From: Thunnus maccoyii
Lineage: Eukaryota; Chordata; Actinopteri; Scombriformes; Scombridae
DNA length: 64,000 bases
Assembly (NCBI RefSeq): GCF_910596095.1
Contig: NC_056534.1
Location: forward strand, 10,480,490 to 10,544,489
Direction: 5' to 3'
This document shows, piece by piece, positions 32,801-44,900 of the stretch. The notes beneath the pieces were generated by a model. That model worked only from the letters and a program-made list of their open reading frames with translations, ran no database searches and had not been told where the DNA came from. The stretch's first letter is position 1. The number at the start of each line of letters is the position of its first letter. The position numbers and the translations under genes are program-made.

Positions 32801-35800
32801 GAGGTTCACGGTGTGTGTTGGACTAGCGTGTATGTTGTAATGTGTGGCAGGCAGACTTACGGTTTGGAGCTGGTGTTAGCAGTAAGCTGTTTAATGACTT
32901 GGCAGTAAGCTTCATCCCTCATCAAGGTGAACTCTCCTATCAGCTGAGGGGAGCACACACACACACACACAAACATAAACACACACAAACATACATGCAC
33001 AGATTAGCAAACTGTCAAAGAGAAAATAGTCGCCTAACAAATAACTGTGTGTATATGTGTGTGGTTACCTTGAGGAAAGTGCTGACCACTTCATGTTCTG
33101 TCGAGCCCCTTAATGGAGAGTCACCCATGAAGCGCATCACCGCTGCACAAATTACACATCCAGGACACGCACGTCAACACTATTTAAGTCTTGAATAGCA
33201 GACTTGGTAAAGAAATACAGCTTGCTTTGATTATTTAAAATCTAGTACATGAGCTTGTCTCATTTGACCAGAATAGTAATTGGAGGCCAGCTGTAATAAG
33301 ATGATGTAATTAGAGGAGAGATGAGAGAAAGTGAGAACTTACACAGGAAGAGATCTGCTGCCACTCTGTTCATGGCCGGGTCAGTAAACTCTATCAGAGA
33401 CCCGGTGAGAGGAGTCTGCAAATGACAAAAACACACAAAACAGGTGTAATATAAACAACGATTACACTGGAAAATAATATAAATGTATGAGATGATTAAG
33501 TCTTGTGGTGTGATAAGATGATTTAAGTTACAGTGATGAGAAAAGAAGGGCACCTTGGAGAACTTGATCATTTCAGTGGGTTCCCTGGTGTCTCTGCTTT
33601 TGCTTTTGCTCTTCAGGGAATCTCTGTGAACAATAATCAAGCACAATGTTCTGCATTTAGATTTAAACAGTGATGGAAGAAGTATTCAGTTCATTTACTT
33701 CAGTTAAAGTAGCTATAAAATACTCCACTATAAATATACTCCAATACATTAGTCCTAAATTAAAAATCCAGCAAAATTGTACTTAAGTACAGTAAATCTT
33801 CTTTCTGAAATTGGATTTAAACATAAGATGATCTCTGTGTGTGAGTGTTTTCCTGTGTCTGCATTTGTGTCTGCACATTTCTTTGTTTGTCTCACCCCCT
33901 CCCGCTGGCTGCCTGTCTGAAGTACTTCTTGGCAAACTCCAACATGTCATATTTACTGTCCTGCAGAGCCCTCTCATCCAGATCTCCATCAGTAAAGCCA
34001 TCAAGGGAAACCTTCTAAAAGACAAAAGTTGATAATGAAAAACAACTTAATACTCAGTTCAGACAGACAAAAACAACTGTTATGTGTGGGTGTGTGTACG
34101 TGTCTGTGCACCTCAATTGTTTGATCTATCTCATGTGCAGCCATGGTGGACGCCACGGCAACAGCCACAGCTGATGACACGGCAAACTGTCCTGCTCCGC
34201 CTCGAGGCTCCGACTTGCGGTCCAGAGGCAGGGACAGGAAGTCAGGAGGAGCAACGGGATGGACGCAATCGGCCGGGAATGCACCAGAGCGGCCAAACAC
34301 GGCACCAAACTTCCAACCTGACACACACACACAGCAGAGCAGGGGGATTACAACACCCAATCATACAGAAACACAAATATCTCGGGGTTTGTGTCCCTCC
34401 CTCCTGCTGCAACTTCTGATCAATATCCGCCTTTGCTCTGACAGGAAGTCAGATCCTTACCAGCATTCTCCTCTCTTATCATGTACAAGACTTAATTCTC
34501 CTCCACAGCTGATAACTTGGCACATAATATAGTCTTTGATCTAATTCTAGATACTAAAGATGAGGAAACTGTATTCATTAAATTACTTATCTGGAGATTT
34601 ACTTTAACCTTAGTCCCAATCTCTACACGCCTACCACTGACCCTTGTCCTACATAGTCATACAGTAAATCTATCTATCTTTAACCCTAAAACAATTACCT
34701 TAAAATTAAAGCTGCACTAATGAATATTTTTAGATTGACAATAGATTAAATGACTTAATGTGTAATGTGAGAGGGGTCACTCAAAGTGATGAAACCACAG
34801 AGAATTATCACCCAATGCATTTCCTGCAGCTCGGTAAAGTGTCTTTCAGCTCATTGTTTTGGTTTTGCAATCCAATTGTACTGTTTTGGTTAGGGTTCAT
34901 CATTTTAACCCTGATAAACCCACTGCACCCTACCAAACAGCAGACAGACAAAGTTAGTGGCAAGCTGAAGAACATAGTGGAGAATTTAGCATCTCTCGGG
35001 AGGTGGTGGGGACCCAAAACAGACCTAAAAGGAGAGTAAATAATGTAATTGTTAGGTGGTCATGGTCAACAAGCCCAGAAAAATGGACACTGATGTTAGA
35101 TGCAGGAGACCATATGGTCCCCCTGAAGCTGATGCTTGAAGCTTTGAAAACCCTCTGCAGAGAGACTCAGAAAAAGAGGAACATGAGCCTGAGCTATCCC
35201 CCTACTATACTAGTCCTTTATTAGACAAGGCTTTGCAAAGAACCTCTGATGAAGGGCCAAGTTTCCCTACAAAGCCTGACAAAGCCCAGAAGGAAACAGA
35301 CCCTCAAGCTTAGAATGCCTGGAGCAGCCGAACAAAGAAAGAAAAAGATGCCAATGAACGCAGAAACAGAGTCTGAACAAAAAGAAGATGACTCATATGC
35401 TGCACCCACCTATACTCCCATAGGTCCTAAGCACAGGCTGATGGGAAAGCAGACAAGAATGACAAACAACACAACAATGCAGCAGGCATATGTTGAGCTG
35501 AGACGAGCCCAGGCAGGGGCAGTCATCACAGTAACAGACGCCAACCTGATGGTGAGAGAAAATCTGTGAAATAACTGGAAGCAGACCGCTGCGTCTCAAT
35601 ATCAGCAAAAAATCCTCGAAATCAGGCAAACCAGAGCACCGATCACACAATATGAGGCGGTGTTAGCTTTGATTGGGAAGATGTGGGTGAGGTATGTCAT
35701 CCATGTTGCAGACCCAGGGTACTCAGAAGATGCCAGCACCTACCTGGCCAAAGTGGCCACTGACTTTGGGGTAGCAATGAACCGTGCCCATGAACCAGAT

Positions 35801-37560
35801 TTAGAGTCTGTGACCATTGCCTTGTCCTACTTCAGTGCATCTACAGCAGCCTGGCGCCTGGTGGAAGAAGGCGTCTTGGAAGCAGTGAAGAAACATGACT
35901 GAACTAAGAGCATCTGGACACCGTTGAAGAAGGTAACCCTGTTGTATAGCCTGTAAATGTGTCCAGGCGGCCCACATGATACAGATTCCAGAGAGAAAGA
36001 AGCAATTCTGCCCCAACCATTCATTCCATTGAATGGGCCAAATCAGGAGTGGAGAGAGGGTGGCCGCTCACCAGGTTTTGAGACCCTGAGAGTGAGGCCC
36101 TCCACCCTCTATCCAAAGTCTTTAGAGGGGGACGACAATGAGCAGGGGGGACCTGAAGTGGCCACTACACAAAGCGCCAAGGCAAAGGAAGCTGACAATG
36201 GACCAAGGGACGCAAGAAGGCTAGGAGTGAGAGAGCTTTTCAGTCGCCTGAAACAATGATATGACTCCAGTATATATATGGAGCCAGTACATATCCATAT
36301 GTATATAGATATGTACCAGTCTTCCTCCTCCTTATCTCTGCAATTCTGTGTGATCTTCCATTTAGCTCTTGTGCAGGTGGTGGTCGGCCTTCTCTAGGCC
36401 TGTCATTCAGGGCCTCACCAATATCGACAACCTTGGTTCTCCAGTTGTTGTCATTTGTATTCTTTGCAATCCAGTTGTTGACTAGCGCTACGGTGCGCTC
36501 CACAACCCCATTGGCTTGAGGTGTGTACGGCGGTGAGTACACTCTCTGTACCCCGTGGCTCTGACACCATTTGTCACAACAGAAACACGACTCCAAATGA
36601 ATGCTAATGTTGCTCTGTGTCTGCTGGATGTGTAAATCAGCAAATATTTGCCATAACAACTTTATAAGGTGTTTACATTTCAGTTTTGTGTTTACAGCAA
36701 AGCGCTTTAAATTGTTTACCTTGTGGGGACCAGCTTTTGGTCTCCAGGTAGGCGGTGAGTCCCCACAATGTGATGTAAATACACACACACACACACACAT
36801 ATGGTCACATATGCGGTTTGACAAGTAATTGATTAAAAATTCTGTTTTATGCTGCCCAGGTCTTATATTGACATTGGATATTAGTAAGATTAAAACCTGT
36901 AGAAATATATAATATATAATAATATAAATAATGTAAAGTTAAATTCAGAAAACATGAGCATAGTGTACTATGTAAGGCTGATTTATGGCAGCCCTGGAGT
37001 CCAGATTTTCAGGGTTCAAAGAAACAATAAATACATAACAATAAATGACAAATACAGAATGTGTGCATGTGCACTTTCATTTGTGTCTGTCCTATCCAAT
37101 ATGTGTTTGACGGGAGTTCTTCTCATCTGTAATCCTATTTCGTCTTTTGTGTCCTCAAGAAACAAAATGAATCAATATTTTTTAAATTGCTTCGCCACCT
37201 TCCATCTGAAAAATAATTTTCTGACACAATGTTGTATTTAAAGAGTGCTGTGGGCACTGTCAACATCACTGTACCTATTTCTGTAAAATACTATCACAGC
37301 TCCGGGGTACACAGACACAGTCAACAAGAGTAAATCTCTCAAAGCTATCAGTTTGAACAGTCACCTCGCTTAATTTTGGGCCCTGACCATGACACTGACA
37401 TGTGGTTTCCACTTGCAAAAAAGTGAAATGGATAGATCGGATTGTGTATCAGAAAATAAAAAGATTGTATGAACACTCACCAAAGTCTTGAGAGTCTCTC
37501 TTCAGATCCTCCAAATACACCACCTTCTTCCTCACCACACAGCCATAGCTGTAACCTGGA

Positions 37561-37597
<37 letters not shown>

Positions 37598-40061
37598 TGG
37601 ATCACAGATTCACCAAAAGATGTCAGGGCTTTTCACAACATCTGCAGCAGGGTCTCACCCTTCTCCAGCCCGTCCAGTACTTGCAGCCTGATGATGTCGC
37701 CTTTGTGGAAACTGAGCATTGAGCGGTCGTCAGTCACAAAGTTACGTTCTGCAATCACATAGTTTGAGTCCTGAGAGGAAGAAAGAAAAAAACATACCAA
37801 CACTGTTACATGTGGACTGATACGTTGTATGTTTTCGATGTGCCGACTGTTTGCCTCAACTTGACTCGTCTATTCCTGCTTCAGGTTCTGCTTTCCTACA
37901 TCTCCTAAAAAGCTTTCTGGTAAATTTTGAAAAAGTATATGGGGAGAGTTACTTATTTATTTTTTGGGGACTAAATTACAGTAGTGTCAATTTGAATGAA
38001 AGTCATGCGTGTTTATATGTGATTGTTGTTGTATATTGAGGTGTTTTCAGGTGGATTTCTTCTTTAAACTAACATAAGTTTTTATAATTCTGGACAGAGG
38101 AAGTGTGTGTTTGTGTGTGTGTGTGTGTGTACTGTACCTTTTTGATCTCATTGATGAAGGTGTCTATGAGATGTTTGACTTGTGGTGCTTTAGCTGAGAA
38201 CAGGATCAGCTTCTCGTTGGTCAGATTGAACTCCAGCATGTTCTCAGATGGGATGGTCACAAACAGGATGTCTGCATAACTGAACAAACGCAACTAATTG
38301 ATGGTAATTTACTCTCACACATATAAAAACACAAAATCACTATCTTGTCTTATGTTTTACAGAGTTTCTGTGATGTAATTATTACTGATGTAGCTAGCAA
38401 CCGGCAAACCAGTAAATTTAAAACTGTCATGGAGAACAAAGTTATTGTTTTCCAATTTATGATCTTATTGATGTAAGACTGAACAAAAAATGCTGTATGC
38501 AGCGGTGGCAGATGTGTTCAGATTCTTTGCATCAGTAAAAGTACTAATACACAATGTAAAAATACTGTTACAAGTAAGTCCTGCATTCAAATTTGCACTG
38601 AAGTAAAAATACAGAAACATTATCAGCATTAAATGTAATTAAGCAACAAAAGTAATAATACTTATTATGTAGAAAAATGGGCCCTGCGAGTGTTTTACTA
38701 TCATATATTGCATTATTGGACAATTATTAATGATGCTGATAACTAATCTGAAATGTGTGAAGTAGAAGTATAAAGTAGCACAAAGTGGAGATATTCAAGT
38801 AAAGTACAATACTCCAAAAGTAAATACTAGTATACATTCCACCACTGGTTTTATGCTGTTTGTTTACTTTGCAAGCTGAGTTTAGTTTGAACTTGAACCA
38901 TCTGTAAAAGACTGAACAAGCTGGCTGAGCCCCATAGTTAGCTGGCTAACCCCCTATCTTCTTTTAAATGGTTTAAAATGAGCAAAGTCAAAGGAATCAA
39001 AGTAAATCTGATGCACTTTTATGTGATTGACAACTGAATGACACTTTCTGATACTCCAAACAGGATGAAAGAATTCCAGTAAGCATTTGCAAACACAGAC
39101 AGTGAAAGCAACACATACGTGTACGGTCGTAGGACTCTGAAGTAGTCTGGAGCTGCAGCGCTGCTCTTTACTGTCTTCAACAGCTTAATGCCGCTGTGGG
39201 ACACTGACAACACCTGCACACCTGTTCCTACACTACCCTGCAAACACACACACACACAGAGACCTTTACTAAACATAACAATAGTAACACACTCAGTAAT
39301 TATTTTCCTTTAAGGATTTACCACCCTCACCGATGCAGGGAACAGTCGGGAGAAGTATATTTCCCAGGTTTCCCTGGCCGCCGTGACGATGGTTTTCTTC
39401 ACATGCTCCTCCACCGGATCCATATTCTGCTCAACCCCGTGTTTGGCTGTCATTCACACAATGAGACACATGAACTCATGAATGTCAAAGAGATGTGTTT
39501 AGATTAGCCCAAACAGTCTAAAAAAACTGTCTCCGGGAAGAACAGACAGATTACCGAACAGAGCTTTCATTTTCTGCCTTTCATCTCTGGTGATGCGAAC
39601 ACAAGCTTCTGACAGAGTGTCGTTCACTATCTGGAGGAGAGGAGGAGGAAGAGGAGATGAGAGGAAGAGGAGAGGAGAGGAGAGGAGGAGGAAGAGGAAA
39701 GAAAAGAAGTGAGTGGTAATGTTAAAAATAATTTTCAGAAAAACATATGGAGCACAATTGGTGAGAGTTAAAAAAAAAAAGGATCGATACCACTTGTGGT
39801 ATCAATCTATTGGTATCTACTCTCTATTCCTTGAAGTTAAAAAATGACCACATGAGTATTATATAAAATATTTATCTGTTGGTGTTAAATCATTCAGTTT
39901 TCATTCATTCATCATCTCTTAAGTCACCTGTTTGAAAATGAGGTCTAGGACCAGCGGATTGTTGAAGCTGTCTTTGGGATAGAAAACCTGCAAAAGACGA
40001 AGCACTCACAATAGAATAAAAACATTTTGACAGTGGATCATAATACCTTTTTGTGTGTATA

Positions 40062-40111
<50 letters not shown>

Positions 40112-41865
40112 ACACCTCCTTCCTCAGGTACAGTCTCCAGGGAACATTGGTGTAGGTGTAGTGCTCCTCGTTGGTGCTCTGATGAAGCTGGGTCTGGATG
40201 GTCTCTGTCTCTACTGGGAGCTCTCGAGAAACTGTATCAGAAAGGTCATGTTTACCTTTTAGTGTCATCTTTATTTAGACAAAACCGTATTAAGTGAACA
40301 TGAAAAGTGTTCAGTTGGTGTTTTGCTTTAGAACAGCTTCAACATTCTTGCACTTTGCTCCACCGCTCCAAATGCTTTTGGGTCAAGTGCCCGCTAGATG
40401 ACAGGACAGATGTGTTTTCAAAATCTGCATGTCAGCTGTTTGACTGCCAAGTTCTTGACTTTTTCTGGGACATGCCAATTCTTAGCAAACAGACTTCATA
40501 TTTTCATTTATTGCCAGTGGTCTTGGATTAAATTAGCTACATTATCACTTAATATCAAGGTGTAAATTAAGCCAGAAAAGATATCTAGGTGCTGGCACGT
40601 CCTAGATGATCTCCAACAACACTAAACCTATTCTGAAGTATACATGTTTGGTTTTCTGTTTTTTATAGTGACCATTTAATAAACTAGTTGCCTTATAGAA
40701 AAGATAAACACATAAAATTAACATGTTTTGCTTAAAAGTGATGATTTCTCCCCACTTTTGGTGCTGTAGAGCAAAGAAAAGAGGATACAGCATCAATAAA
40801 AGTTTTTAAAAAAAGTACTTATGAATTGGGAAATGCATTCAACATATGTGTGTGTTAGACCATACAGATACAGACAATGTGTTTTTATGAGAAACCAAAC
40901 CAGAAAGCAGCACACACAGCACAGTGATGTAGCTGTGTCTGTATGTAACTGTGTGAATACCTGGAGGAGGTACGGGAGGAGGCCGATCAGGTGCTCTTGT
41001 CTTTGTGCTCTTGGTGGGTTTAAATCCGGCCTCTTTCATTGCAGATGCAGAAGGTGAGGGAGCAACAGGACGTTTGGGCTGGACAGACATAAAAACATTT
41101 CTTTATATGACTGTGACTGCAGCAATCATCACGTTCAAAACTTGCATGTCTAACGTTCATGTTTGTCAGGGACGTGTGTGTGTGTGTGTACCTGTGGAGC
41201 TGGAGGGTTTTCCATCTGGGGTTTTAGGATCTGTAAAGCTTCATCACGAGCCGTTTGCTTCTTCTTAAACTTCCCCTCAGGTCTCCTAAATACATCCAAA
41301 CAGTGTGAACATCACACATTACAATTTAAAGAATGTTAAGCTACAAATGTTTACTGTGTAAATACAATCGTTCTGGTGCTGTGTGCTCACTACAAGCAGC
41401 AACATCACAGGCAGCATCTGTTGGTGGTTTGTGATACAAAAGGCTTTGCAAGTTTTGTTTAAACATACATACAGTTAATTCTGTGACAGAAGATAGCATC
41501 AACTGCTTTACAGTAGGGCGACAAGAGAAAACTATGATTGCTGTGCTAAGTAATCAACCCTAATCGGTCTGTCTGTGTGTGTGGATTTGTGTGTTTGTGA
41601 GATCTCACCTTTTGCCAGGAGGCAGCGGGTCTGGTGGTGGAGGTGGGGAGTTGTACCTTTCGATAATTTCTTTAAAACAAACCATAAACCATGACAAAAT
41701 TGAGTATATCATATGTTAAATTTTCTTTGTGTTAGAATGATATTTCAGCTTTTAAAGTCAGTTACCTTGGATATCTTGGCTGGGGACGATGTGCTCTGCA
41801 GTCCGAGCTGAGTACTTCACCACCTCTCCAGCAGGGGGCGGAGGAGTCGTTGCTACTGGGGCTAA

Positions 41866-41938
<73 letters not shown>

Positions 41939-44900
41939 ACACACACACACACACAGCGAATCAGGAGTTTGACTCTTTTATTTAAAGCTCTCTGAGCTAA
42001 AGAGACTCGAGTTAAAGGGACTGAAGGGACTTTCTCTCTGTTTCTCACTCGCTCATGTTTTCTCTCTCTCTCTCTTACCAAACTTCTTGGCGGGTTTGTC
42101 CTTGTTTATGGGGATGCCTGGAGCCTTCCTCCGAGGGATGCTGTCCTTACCTGACTGGGTCTGGGAAAGCCACAGAGAGGAGAGAGAGGACTAGAGTTTG
42201 CACTCAAGGCTTTGGTACACATCACATTAAATGTTAAATCTTTACAGACTAAATCAGTGGTTCTCAAACTTTTTCACATCAAGGACGCTTAAACTGACAC
42301 AAATTAGACCACAGAACCCCAACTGATAAGATTTTTGATTTTAGATGTTTTATTACAGAAAGTGTATGAAACCCATGACCAAAATAGTCATGCACTCTGT
42401 CACTGTGTTACTTATGGATGGAATTAGTAGAGAATAGTGAAAATAAATTACCCCCCTTTTTGCCCCAGACCCCACTTTGAGAACCACTGGACTAAATCGT
42501 CTGTGTAGATTTAATATCTAATAATTTTGGTGGAGTCAAGACAACATTAGAGTAAAGAAACAGGACAATATATTGCATGAATAAAGCCATTTTCTTTTGT
42601 TACAAACAGCAGAAAAAAAACTCAGAGGAAATTATTATCTGCTTGATTGTTTGTATTATGTCAACATACTTGGTGCCAAATTCACAATGATGTGGTGTTT
42701 TGAATGTTTGCTGTAGAAAATTGTCCTTTAAATTGTCCTGAACTGCATTCAAATGTTCAGATTTATACAGATTGATTTGTTTGAAATAACGCTAAAAATG
42801 CTTTCAATAAAATGTAACTGTAACATTGCGTTAAAGATCAGGATTGTGTATCAAAACATCACAATATCTAAAAATATTAATTGCAATTGAATTTAAAGCA
42901 ATGACTTTAAAGATAATAGCTTTATTTGGACACTACCTGCTTATAGTAATGCTAACACTAGACTTTTATTACTGCAGCTACAGTCCACATTGATAAAACT
43001 AAGCTACCAAACCAATAGAAAAGTTGGAACAGATTCTTTAAATCTCCTATCAGTCCATTTATACTGCCTTGGAGATCCTCCCTGTGTACACACGCCTTCC
43101 TCTGAGCACTCAGGGACACAAACCAGTGTTTCTAATCTTGGATCTTCTGTTGACGCATTTTCTGTAGGTGTTGCTCTTTTTTTAGTTCAACCTTGGTGGC
43201 TATTGTCTCGTCTCCCGACTACACAGTTTGTCTTTTTCTTGCAAACAAACCTGTTATTCTTTCCAAAGAATGAAACAGTATTTTGTTCTGTGCACATAAT
43301 TGGTTTGTGGTAAGTGATGCTTGTGGGTTGAGGTTTGCAGCAACAACTATGACAACTTTAATGAACTGAGCAGTCATAAATCATTATGTAATATGTCTAA
43401 TATGTCTCACAGACCTGTGCAGACGGGTTCGCTTTAAGCTGTGGTGACTCAGTTTTGTTGGTTTTGTTGGAGCTTATCTGAGATTTGGGGTTCGGACGGG
43501 AGGCCTGAGGCTGAGTTTGGGCTTCTGGCTGAGACTGTGGCTCAGCAGGAGGCTGAGCTGGAGGCTGCAGTGGAGTTTGTTCCTGTCGAGTAGCGGGAGG
43601 ATAGGGGCTGGGTGGGATGTTTGCTGCAGTGTAGGGAGTCGGAGTGAAGTTAGCATAGGGGCTGGGTGGGATGTTGGCGTATGGGCTTGGAGGTATGACA
43701 GCATAGGAGCTGGCGGGGGCGTAAGGGCTGGGAGGGTGGTGGAGCAGAGGGCTCATGGGAGGGCTTGTGATAGGGGAGGTGGGGGGGCTTGTCACTGGGC
43801 TGCTGACTATGGCCATAGCCTGCATGGTCATCTGCTGCGCCTGAGAAAAAAAGAAAGATGACACATTACATTGAAAGCAAGAGTTTTCCTTCAGCACTGA
43901 AACACATTAACAGTGGATCCAGACGGAGAGTTTACCATGATGATGGCCTGCTGGTTTACGATGGCCTGCTGCTGCTGAGCCAAAACAGCCTGCTGGGCAT
44001 CTGGAGGAGAGAGGAGGAGAAAGACCGTTAACAAGACACAGGTATGAGAAATTATGTTTTACAAGTTTTTTTCTCATTTTTCTCTTCACACCTGATGAAC
44101 CAGGTGTCACAGGTGCCACCGCAGCAACAGGAGGCGACATTACGCCTCCCACAGGAAGGACTCTCACAGCTGTGGACACACACAAACACACACATACATC
44201 AATTTCCTGTCAGATTTTCACTGTGTTTCTTTTACTGCGCTTGCTGATGATCTACTGTACGAAGATAGTTAAGTTTTTCCAGTGTGAATACTTGCGGGTG
44301 TGTGTGTGACTGAGTGTCTTTGTTTGTGTCTGACCTCCAGCTGGAGGTGGGGGGCCGGTTGACTGTCCTTGCTGCCACCCGCCTCCAACTCCCCCAGCCC
44401 CTTTCATCCTGCTGGACAGTCCTGCAGCTGATTCTACTTCCTGTGAGGAAAAACTCAGACTAGATCATCAATGCATAAATACAAGAGGCATCCAAAATCT
44501 ATCATTTCATATCAAATAAACACATTGTGTAAGTTTGAAAAGTGGTTCTGAATATAGCTGGTATCAAACTGATGTATTGATATATTGGCTGATATATCAG
44601 TGATAGTGTTAATTTTTGCCAATAAGTACTTGTGATGCCATTACATAGTTTGTCCACCAGGGAGCACTGACAAGTTTGATTTTTCTTCATAAAAAATATT
44701 TGTCTATGATATAAGTTTATTGAAAAAAAGAAGCAAAAAACGAATATTGGTTGATATACTGTTATCAGAAAATGTAAACTTGTGAACAACAACAGTGACA
44801 TATCATCACCTTTTAAACTGATATGTTGAACTTGTTAGCAAACAGTTGCTTATCTACACAACCACGAGTTACGGAGCAACATCGTCGTGTTTTTGGCCAC

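Larger units (their letters stand above)
34112..37770 (-). other. myo15a: myo15a exons: SH3 domain, split by a 3.2-kb intron
   Basis: Exons: 37659-37770, 37481-37555 and 34112-34317. The SH3 core reads [35 protein letters not shown] and then [18 protein letters not shown], which contains the typical SH3 end ALYDF-like and G-x-FP-x-x-V patterns. It is followed by an Ala/Val-rich stretch like that in human. The intron 34318-37480 carries degenerate retroelement sequences. Confidence 0.93.
38138..40231 (-). other. myo15a: myo15a exons: first FERM-like region
   Basis: Exons: 40116-40231, 39928-39987, 39555-39630, 39331-39446, 39119-39237, 38138-38279. Landmarks are [57 protein letters not shown] and [11 protein letters not shown]...MLEFNL, all closely parallel to the human protein just before the SH3 domain. 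This central tail region is a FERM-like module. Confidence 0.92.

Noticed and set aside
43517..43861. 114-aa plus-strand frame rich in Gly and Trp
   Set aside because: It is the antisense shadow of the proline-rich myo15a exon 43415-43840.
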